Below the pieces are notes generated by a model, which worked only from the letters and a program-made list of their open reading frames with translations, was not told the DNA's origin and searched no databases. Positions 53,486 through 61,200 of a stretch of DNA of 64,000 nucleotides are shown here, piece after piece; position 1 is the stretch's first letter, and each line of letters begins with the position of its first letter. The stretch covers positions 1 through 64,000 of the forward strand of contig NZ_JBFBCI010000046.1 in the NCBI RefSeq assembly GCF_040683095.1, written 5' to 3'. The translations under genes and the position numbers were made by a program. The DNA comes from Sphaerisporangium sp040683095 (GTDB lineage Bacteria > Actinomycetota > Actinomycetes > Streptosporangiales > Streptosporangiaceae).

Positions 53486-54051
53486 TTGGGACTCCCTGAA
53501 GGGGTCGTGTCCGGGTGCAGGCGGGCCAGCGGCCGGCCGTAGGAGAAGTTCGGGAACCTCCACCGGCCGTCGGCGTCGGGCTTCTCGATGCCCATCGCCA
53601 GCAGTCCCGGGTGTCCCTGGGCGATCGCGTCGGCGGTGTGCATGTGCGCCGCCGAGTCGTACGCCATGTTGCAGAACAGGGCGAGGCTGACCCAGAGCTC
53701 CTTCTCGGGGTGGCCCGGCGTGGTGAGGCGCTGCACGAGCCTCGTCCTGTGCTCGAACGGCAGGGAGACGAACGGCGGGACGGCGCCGTCCAGGTCGACC
53801 CCGTGCTCGAAGGCGTACGCCGTGGCGTGGTCGTTCAGCGCGTTGGCGAAGTTGTCGAGACCCTCGGTGAGGCCGGTCGCGTCCCATCCAAGCAGCTCAA
53901 GGGCACCGGCCTGCACCGCGCCACCACCGGTGGCGGCGCCGGCGATGGCCCGGTCGTCGGGTGAGCGCTTCTCGCCGGGGACGATCGTGTCCGCGAACGC
54001 CTCCAGCGTCATCGTCCTGGCTTTGTCTATGTCTGTGGATGGCGGTCGCAT
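53482..54051 (-). CDS. DUF5987 family protein
   Basis: 189 aa from ATG 54051 (MRPPSTDIDKARTMTLEAFA), with GAGGAAA upstream; the longer frame to 54222 is unlikely. FADTIVPGEKRSPDDRAIAG resembles the start of gluconate-2-dehydrogenase subunit-3-like small subunits (ADTIIP-type). Function is unknown; co-translation with the GMC oxidoreductase suggests a partner subunit. No Tat or Sec signal is seen. Confidence 0.7.
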   Translation of the reverse strand: MRPPSTDIDKARTMTLEAFADTIVPGEKRSPDDRAIAGAATGGGAVQAGALELLGWDATGLTEGLDNFANALNDHATAYAFEHGVDLDGAVPPFVSLPFEHRTRLVQRLTTPGHPEKELWVSLALFCNMAYDSAAHMHTADAIAQGHPGLLAMGIEKPDADGRWRFPNFSYGRPLARLHPDTTPSGSPK

Positions 54052-54527
54052 ACGCGTTTCCTCGCTCGTCCAGGTCGGGCTGCTGACCAGTTCATGGAAC
54101 GGCATCGCCCGAAGAGGTGCATCTCCTGAGTTGCTTTCGCATTCCGGACGAACACCCCCTAACGCCCGGCATCCGCGACATCGCCGCGCGGATAGTTCCC
54201 GGTGAACGCGCATGCGCGTCACCCGGCGCGGCGGTCATTCGGCGTAAAGGATCCGGGTGATTCCCGAGCCACCCGAAGCGGATATGGGCAGGCAGGGGGC
54301 GGCTAGGGGTTGTCGCAGAAGGTGCGGCACTCAATTCTGATGCCATGGCCAAGTGCCGTCGATGCGTCGTCGTCGGGCGTCGTTTGTTCCGGATATCACA
54401 CCGCAGCCGAATGGGTTCCATTCGCTGTATTGGAGTGTTGAGCAGATGACAGATACTCGCGATGACGAGTTCTCCCGTGTCAATTCGGGGTCAATTCTCA
54501 CAGCGCCTCCAGCGCACGGGAGGAGCC
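54052..54527. promoter_or_regulatory. Divergent control region, DUF5987/GMC operon and AraC gene
   Basis: 476 bp between two divergent genes. The word GTCAATTC occurs twice (at about 54478 and 54491), shortly before the AraC start; AraC-type regulators often bind such direct repeats. I see no supported gene. Confidence 0.4.
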
Positions 54528-55292
54528 ATGGAAAACGCGATTGAGCAAGCCGTCCTTCGGGTCGTCAAGAGCATGCACGAGAACCTCGGTGAGCAGCTGA
54601 CGATCAACGACATGGCCCGCACGGCCATGTTCAGCAAGTTCCACTTCTCCCGGGTGTTCCAGCGGGTCACGGGGCTGTCGCCCGGCCGGTTCCTGTCGGC
54701 CGTGCGGCTCCAGGAGGCCAAGCGGCTGCTCACGACCACGTCGCTGACGGTCACCGACATCAGCCACACGGTCGGTTATTCGAGCGTGGGAACCTTCAGC
54801 TCGCGGTTCACCGCGAGCGTCGGGCTCTCTCCCACGAAATACCGGCAGCTCAAGAGCATCACGCCGCAGATCAGCACCGAAACGGAACCGGCTCCCCAGC
54901 GGGACAGGCCGATGACGACCATTAGGGGCGACATCTCCTCCCCGCTCAAGGACCAGCCCATCTTCGCCGGGCTGTTCCCCGACAGGATCCTCGAGGGCAA
55001 GCCCATCCGATACACGATCCTCCGCAGGCCGGGGCCCTTCGTGCTGGAGGACGTCCCACAGGGGGAATGGCACCTGATGGCCCAGTCCGTCGCCCCCGGC
55101 AGGGAGGACGCCGTCCTCCACCCCGCCGGCTCGGACGAGGGACTGTGCATCGGGCGCCACGGGCCGATCAGTGTACGGCCCGGCACGGACACCAAGCTGG
55201 CTCACCTGCAGCTTCGTCCGATGCGTCCCCTCGACCCTCCGGTGCTGCTCGCGCTGCGCGACCTGCTCGACGTTCCCCAGCTCACCCACTGA
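54528..55292 (+). CDS. AraC-family transcriptional regulator
   Basis: 254 aa from ATG 54528, preceded by GGGAGGAG. The two helix-turn-helix units lie at the N-terminus: LTINDMARTAMFSKFHFSRV, then FQRVTGLSPGRFLSAVRLQE, AKRLLTTTSLTVTDISHTVG and YSSVGTFSSRFTASVGLSPT. The C-terminal 120 residues form an effector-like domain (FAGLFPDRILEGKPIRYTIL). The gene sits between the GMC and P450 operons and is a good candidate regulator of the enediyne cluster. No TTA codon was noticed. Confidence 0.88.
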   Translation: MENAIEQAVLRVVKSMHENLGEQLTINDMARTAMFSKFHFSRVFQRVTGLSPGRFLSAVRLQEAKRLLTTTSLTVTDISHTVGYSSVGTFSSRFTASVGLSPTKYRQLKSITPQISTETEPAPQRDRPMTTIRGDISSPLKDQPIFAGLFPDRILEGKPIRYTILRRPGPFVLEDVPQGEWHLMAQSVAPGREDAVLHPAGSDEGLCIGRHGPISVRPGTDTKLAHLQLRPMRPLDPPVLLALRDLLDVPQLTH

Positions 55293-55816
55293 GCCGTCGC
55301 CGCGCACGCGGCGCACGGCGGCCGGACGGGCCGCGGCCGGGCCCGTCCTTTCCATGAGACAAGGGTTCAACGCTTATCCGTGAGACGGACCGTGCGGGAA
55401 GCCGGTCCCAGCCGGGCAGCTCATATCCCGGCCATTCTGGGTAACGCGGGCGACACCCAGAGACCGCCCCTCATTTCATGGGCCGGCCCCCGAACAACCC
55501 CACCTTCGCCCTTATTCAGGCATGCCGGGGCCCCGCATTCGCGCGCGCACGCCGTCCCCGTCGGTTAATGGGCGGTTCCCGCGCGAAACGGCGCCGTCCC
55601 ACGTGAATCGGGCCCAGGTGAATCGAGACGGCGCCGCGGCGTGAATGTGAAATCGGCCGCGAAGCGCGCGGCAATGCGCCCCCTGAAGCCGCCGTGGAAA
55701 AGGACGACGTTCCCGAAAGCGCGAACAGACGGCGGAAGCCGGCCGGAACAGGCGGGCAGACTCGGGAAGCGAATGCCCGCCTGAACCGTGCGGCGGCCCG
55801 GGCCGCGAAACGAGGA
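55293..55816. other. Gap between the AraC gene and the P450 gene
   Basis: 524 bp between convergent genes. A short perfect hairpin CGCCGCG-CA-CGCGGCG (55298-55313) directly after the AraC stop may be a terminator. The remainder holds only short, unconvincing frames. Confidence 0.4.
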
Positions 55817-57226
55817 TCAGGCCCCGGCGCCCCCGGCGTCGCGGACGGGGTGGACGGTCATCGGCAGACCGCCGCGCACCCGTAGCGACAGCATGGGCTC
55901 GGGGACCACCTTGTACCCCGGCACCTTGGCCAGGCGCAGGTCACGCGCGACCATGGCGATCACGAACGTGGCCTCCATCATGCCGAGGTGGTTGCCGACG
56001 CAGAACCGGGGCCCCGCGCCGAAGGGGATGTAGGCGTACCGCGGCCGGCCACCCGGCCGGTCGGGGTCGAAGCGCTCCGGGTCGAAGACCTCGGGCCGGT
56101 CCCAGAAGGCGGGGTGCCGGTGCAGCGTGTAGGGGCTGATCAGGACGTCGGCACCGGCCGGCACGTGGTAGCCGCCGACCTCGTCGTCACCCTGGGCCTC
56201 CCGGGGCAGCATCCACACCGGCGGGTAGAGGCGCATGACCTCCTCCACCACCATCGCGGTGTACTTCAGCCGGTGCAGGTCCTCGTAGACCGGAAGCCGG
56301 TCGCCGAGCACCTCCACCGCCTCCGCGCGCAGCCGCTCGCGCACCTCGGGGTGGCCGTCCAGCAGGTGGAACGTCCACGACAGCGTGCTCGCCGTGGTCT
56401 CGTGCCCGGCCAGCAGCAGCGTGACCAGCTCGTCCCGCATGCGCAGCCGTCCCACGCAGGGGTCGGCCTCCTCGCGGGTCGAGGCGATCAGCCGGGAGAC
56501 GACGTCGTCCCCGAGCTCGCCCGACTTCAGCCGCTCGGCCTCCAGATGGTCGACGATGCGCTGGAGGTCGTTGCGGGCCCGGCGGAACCTGATCTGCTTG
56601 GGCAGCGGCACCCACATCGGCACCTTGCTCAGCGTCACCAGCTCGAACATCGCCTGGTCCTGCACGGCCTCGAAGTCCTGCCCGATCGAGGCGAACTCCC
56701 CGAGGTCGGCGTCGAGCAGCGTGCGGCCGAGCACGCCGAGGCTGAGCCACGTCATCTCCTGGACGACGTCGACCGGCCCCTCGGCCCCCTTGGCGCGGAG
56801 CCGTTCCACCAGGTCGGCCGCCTCCTTGGCGATGACCCCGGCCTGCTGGGAGATGCGCTTGTTCTGGAAGACCGGCTGGATCATCCTGCGCTGCTTGCGC
56901 CACAGCTCGCCCTCGCTGGTCAGCAGGCCGTCGCCGATGGCCCGGCGCGCCTGGACCAGGCCGACTCCCTTGTGGTAGTTCCCGCTGTTGTCCGCCAGGA
57001 CGTGCTTGGCGTGGTCGGGATGGTTGAAGAAATAGAGGGTCTTCGGGCCGATGGACAGCTTCGCCGCGTCGCCGTACGTGGCGGCCTGCTCCATCAGCGC
57101 CAGCCGGTCCTTCGCCAGTTTCTTGAAAAGGCCGGGCCCGGCCCACAAAGGCGGGCCGGGCGGCACCCGGCGGCCGTCCGAAGACCGCCGCTCGGATGCC
57201 GTGGCCTTGGGTCCGGTCAGCGTCAC
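55817..57226 (-). CDS. Cytochrome P450
   Basis: 469 aa from GTG 57226, overlapping the stop of the flavin reductase gene. The I-helix AGHETTASTLSWTFHLLDG, the K-helix ExxR in VVEEVMRLYPPVWMLPREA and the heme loop FGAGPRFCVGNHLGMMEATF are all intact. The I-helix Glu-Thr-Thr order and the long length put it in the CYP102/CYP4-like group rather than the short bacterial type. As the last gene of the enediyne operon it probably oxidises the enediyne core or a side group; electrons need a separate redox partner. Confidence 0.9.
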   Translation of the reverse strand: MTLTGPKATASERRSSDGRRVPPGPPLWAGPGLFKKLAKDRLALMEQAATYGDAAKLSIGPKTLYFFNHPDHAKHVLADNSGNYHKGVGLVQARRAIGDGLLTSEGELWRKQRRMIQPVFQNKRISQQAGVIAKEAADLVERLRAKGAEGPVDVVQEMTWLSLGVLGRTLLDADLGEFASIGQDFEAVQDQAMFELVTLSKVPMWVPLPKQIRFRRARNDLQRIVDHLEAERLKSGELGDDVVSRLIASTREEADPCVGRLRMRDELVTLLLAGHETTASTLSWTFHLLDGHPEVRERLRAEAVEVLGDRLPVYEDLHRLKYTAMVVEEVMRLYPPVWMLPREAQGDDEVGGYHVPAGADVLISPYTLHRHPAFWDRPEVFDPERFDPDRPGGRPRYAYIPFGAGPRFCVGNHLGMMEATFVIAMVARDLRLAKVPGYKVVPEPMLSLRVRGGLPMTVHPVRDAGGAGA

Positions 57227-57762
57227 GCCGGTACCTCGCTCCAATCGGGACTCAATTGGCGGAACTTGGCCTTGAACACCAGCAGCGCCTCCATGTCGGT
57301 CGGCTGGTGCAGGTTCAGGACCTCGCCGATGAAGATCGTGTGGTCCCCGCCGTCGTACGCCCGCCACATCGCGCACTCGAAGCTGGCGAGGGTGCCACTG
57401 AGCAGCGGGACGCCGCTCTGACGCCCGGGGTACCAGTCGACGCGGTCGAACTGGGCGGCTCCAAGCGTCCGGTGGCGGTCCGCGAAGTGCAGGGCCTCCG
57501 CCTCCTGGTGCGAGGCGAGCACCGACACCCCGAAGTACCGCGACGCGCTGAGGTACTGGTGCATCAGCGCGCCGCGGTCGACGCAGACCAGCAGGAGCGG
57601 CGGATCGAGCGACACCGAGGTGAAGGAGTTGGCGGTCATGGCGTGCGGGACGTCACCGCCGGTCGTCACCACCGTGACCCCGGTGGCGAACGCCCCGAAC
57701 GCTCGCCGCAGTGTCTTCGCCTCGGTCGCCGGGCGGGTTGGCGCGGAGTTGTCGACGTTCAC
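57223..57762 (-). CDS. Flavin reductase, enediyne-cluster (E6-like) type
   Basis: 179 aa. HpaC/flavin-reductase-like fold: RRAFGAFATGVTVVTTGGDV, then ANSFTSVSLDPPLLLVCVDR, SASRYFGVSVLASHQEA and DHTIFIGEVLNL. Such enzymes make reduced FMN/FAD for a partner monooxygenase (SgcE6 type in C-1027). The upstream thioesterase starts 30 bp away and the P450 overlaps its stop, so all three are one operon with the PKS. Confidence 0.88.
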   Translation of the reverse strand: MNVDNSAPTRPATEAKTLRRAFGAFATGVTVVTTGGDVPHAMTANSFTSVSLDPPLLLVCVDRGALMHQYLSASRYFGVSVLASHQEAEALHFADRHRTLGAAQFDRVDWYPGRQSGVPLLSGTLASFECAMWRAYDGGDHTIFIGEVLNLHQPTDMEALLVFKAKFRQLSPDWSEVPA

Positions 57763-57792
57763 GCTTTCCTCCTGCTCATCTAGAATCCGCGC

Positions 57793-58221
57793 CTAGGACG
57801 CGTACGGTTCGAGTGCCTTCGCCAGAGCGTCGGGCACCCTGGCCGGGACCGTCCGGGTGTTGGGCCCGCGCATGCACGCCACCCGCTGCCGGCCGCGGGC
57901 GACGAGCGTCTCGCCGTCGCCCCCGTCCAGGCGGACGTAGTCGAAGCTGAACTCGACCTGTGTCTGCGCGAGGTCCACCAGCCGCATCCGGATCGAAAGC
58001 TCGTCGAAGGCGGTGATCTCGGCGAAGAACTCGCAGTCGACCTTCAGCGTGAACAGCTTCAGGTCGTCCTGCAGGTCCTTGAGCACCTCCGGCGCCCTCT
58101 GGTAGAGGAACAACTCGCGGCAGCGTCCCTGCCACCGCAGGTAGTTCACGTAGTACACGTTGCCGACGAGGTTGGTCTCCTCGAAGCCGACCGTGTGCTG
58201 GTACTCGAAGTACTTGCTCAT
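57793..58221 (-). CDS. Enediyne polyene thioesterase (CalE7/DynE7/SgcE10 family)
   Basis: 142 aa. The family hallmark is at the start: YFEYQHTVGFEETNLVGNVY, then YVNYLRWQGRCRELFLYQRA. Hot-dog fold. CalE7/DynE7-type enzymes release and decarboxylate the PKSE-bound polyene to a heptaene-type product. It lies only 3 bp downstream of the PKS stop, the normal arrangement, and is the strongest single marker of an enediyne pathway besides the PKS itself. Confidence 0.95.
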   Translation of the reverse strand: MSKYFEYQHTVGFEETNLVGNVYYVNYLRWQGRCRELFLYQRAPEVLKDLQDDLKLFTLKVDCEFFAEITAFDELSIRMRLVDLAQTQVEFSFDYVRLDGGDGETLVARGRQRVACMRGPNTRTVPARVPDALAKALEPYAS

Positions 58222-58224
58222 GGC

Positions 58225-61200
58225 CTACGGCCTCCCTTCGGTGAGCACCGCGAGGGCCACCGGCTTCGCCGCGTCCCGCAGCGTCGTGACCAGCGTCGCG
58301 ACGCGCACCCCGTTCGAGGCGAGCACCGCCCAGGCCTCCCCGCGCCCGGAGGCGAGGGTGAGCGGGGCGCCCTCGAGACCGGCGTCGCGCAGGCTCTGGA
58401 CGGCGGCGAGCACGCGGGCCCCGGCCGTGTCGAGCTCCTCGCCCGTTTCGGCCGAGACCTGCTTGGCCAGCGGCAGGTGCTTGCCCAGCAGCTTCTTCCA
58501 CTGGGTCGCCGTGTGGTGGGTGACCTCCGTCACGCCGGTTCCGGTCGTCCCGTCCGCGACGACGCAGAGCGTGAGCCCCGCCCCGTGCGCGGCCGACACC
58601 GCCGGGCCGCCGTCGGCGACCGGCTTGCCGCCGGGTCCGGCGGTCAGCGTGACCGGACGGCCGGCGGCGCGTCCCGCCGCGACCGCCGTGCGGGCCTCGC
58701 GGGTGGCGTCGTCGTCGGCGCCCTCCGCGTACGGCTCGACGGCGACGGCCACGCGGGTGCCGACCAGGTCCTCCACCGTGCGCTCGACGTAGGAGCCGAG
58801 CAGCGGGGTGACCCACGGGCCGCGGCCGTCCTTTTTGCGGACGGCCTGCAGACGCAGACCCTCCCACCGCTCGACGACCTCACCGGCCGCGGTGCGGACG
58901 GCGATGTCGTATATATAGGTGTCGCCGTCGCGCAGCCGCTCGGTGGCGCAGTACCGCAGCTCACCGGCCGCGGCGAGAGCGGCCCCGCCCGCGTACACCC
59001 GCTCGATGCCGGTCGGCAGCAGGGTGGCGTCCGGGACGCAGACCTGGTTGCCGTGCATGAGCGCGTCGCGCATGCCCGGGTCGCCGAGCAGCAGCTCGCC
59101 GGGCAGGTAGCCGGCGAACCAGTCGGGCGCGGAGATCGCGGCGACGTCGGCGTCGACGTGGCGCGCGGCGGCCCGGTGGTAGCGGCGCAGGCGGTGAAAA
59201 CGGCCGCCCTGGAACAGCGTGTCGCCGTACATCTCCGTGGGCGGGTCGAGCGGGACGACCGGCAGGCCCTCGCCGATCTGGACGGGCGGGCCGTCCGGCA
59301 CCGGCTCGCCGGTGAACTTCACCTTCGCGCGGAAGTGGTCGACCTCGAAGCCGGTCTCCGCGCTGCGGATCGCGACCTCCACGGTGGCCTCGCCGTCGTC
59401 GCCGCTGTCGGTGACGACCGCGGCGACGCGGATCGTCGTGCTGCCCTCCGGCGGCACGATGATCGGACGGCTGAACTCCGCGCCCTCGATGACCGGCGCG
59501 GTCGTGCGGCCGGTGACCGCCTGGGCGGCCTGGGCCATCGCCTCCATGCCGAAGACGGCGGGGAACAGCAGGTTGCCGTCGAGCAGGTGGTCGGCGAGGT
59601 ACAGGTCGGTGCCCGCGTTCATCTCCACCTCGGTGACGAGCTCGACACCGTGGTAGTGGACGAGGGGCTTGTCGACGAACCGCAGGAGCGGGAGCTCCGG
59701 CAGGTCGTAGCGCGCGGTGTCGATTCCCTGCGTGCGGCCGCTGATGACCACGGTGGCGGGCACGTCGGGGTCGGACACGAGCCGGCGCATGATCTCCACG
59801 CCCTGCTCGGGGGTGATGGCGGTGACGCCCATGCGGCCGAGCGAGTCGACCACCGAGAGCTTCTCGCCCATGCCGACCTCGGACCAGACCGACCACTCCA
59901 TGCAGATCGCCCGGCAGCCGGGGTGCGTCTCGCCCACTTCGCGGGTGAGCTCGGCCATCCAGTCGTTCGCGGTGGAGTAGTGCGCCTCGCCCTGCAGGCC
60001 GGCCCGGCCGATGATGCTGCCGAACGACACCAGCAGGCGCAGCTTCCCGGGCTCGATCGCGTCGAGGACGTTGCGCAGGCCGTCGACCTTCGGGGCGAAG
60101 GTGCGGCGGAACGCGGCGGCGTCCAGGCCGGTGATCGCGGCCGGCTCGTTGCGGCCGGCGCCGTGCAGCACGGCGGTGACCGGCCCGAGCGCGGCCGACA
60201 GCTCGGCCACGGCGGCGGCGACCTTGGCGGCGTCGGTGACGTCGGCGCGGGCGTACCGCACCGTCACGCCGGAGTCCGCCATCCGCTTCAGGTTGTCGGC
60301 CAGTTCCTTGTCGTCCTCCGGGGCCGAGCGGCCGAGGACGGCCAGCTTGGCTCCGGTGTCGGTGGCCACGGCCAGGGCGCACTCGGCGGTGATGCCCTTG
60401 CCGCCGCCGGTGACCAGCAGCACGTCGCCCTCGCCCAGCGGGAGCTCGGTGCGGGCCGGACGGGTCGGCAGCGCGCGCAGCGTCGGCACCCGCCGCGCAC
60501 CCTGGTCGTCGTAGAAGACCTCGGAGAACCGGGTCGTCGCGGCGACCTCGTCCACGATCCGGGCGACGGCTTCGGGGCCCGGGGGGATGTGGACGATGGT
60601 GGTGCGCAGGTGCGGCGCCTCGAGCTGCAGCGTCTTGGCCAGGCCCGCCGCGCCGGCGCCGTGCTGGACGGCGACGAAGCGCGTGCCCGGAGCGGCGGCG
60701 ACGGCCGCCTGCGCGGCGCGCAGCGCCTGCTCCAGGTGGGCCTCGGCGCACTCCTCGGGAAGGACGACCAGCAGGCCGGAGCCCACCTTGCCCTTCTCCA
60801 GGGCGTCGCGCAGCGGCGCGGCCAGCGGGGAGTCCCCCGGCGCGTAGAGCTGCCACGGGCCGTTCTCCTGGGGAGAAGCGCGCGCGGGCAGCGGCAGCTC
60901 GTCCAGGTCGACCGCGAACGGCCGCGACCACGGGGCCGCGCCGACGACGATCGCCGGGCCGGCGGGCGCGGCGGTCTTGGCGCTCTGCGCCAGCTCGTCC
61001 AGCGCCTCCGACAGCTCGCGCAGGCTCGCCGTGGCGAGGTTGGTCGGCGCGTGCGAGGCGGGGACGCCGAGCTTCTGGCTGGCCTGGTCGATGATGTGCA
61101 TGACCGTGACCGAGCTGAGGTGCAGCTCGTCCAGCGGGCGCGCGTCCTCGCCGACCATCTCGATGGGGAGCTCGGCCCGCTCGGCCGCGAGGCGGCGCAG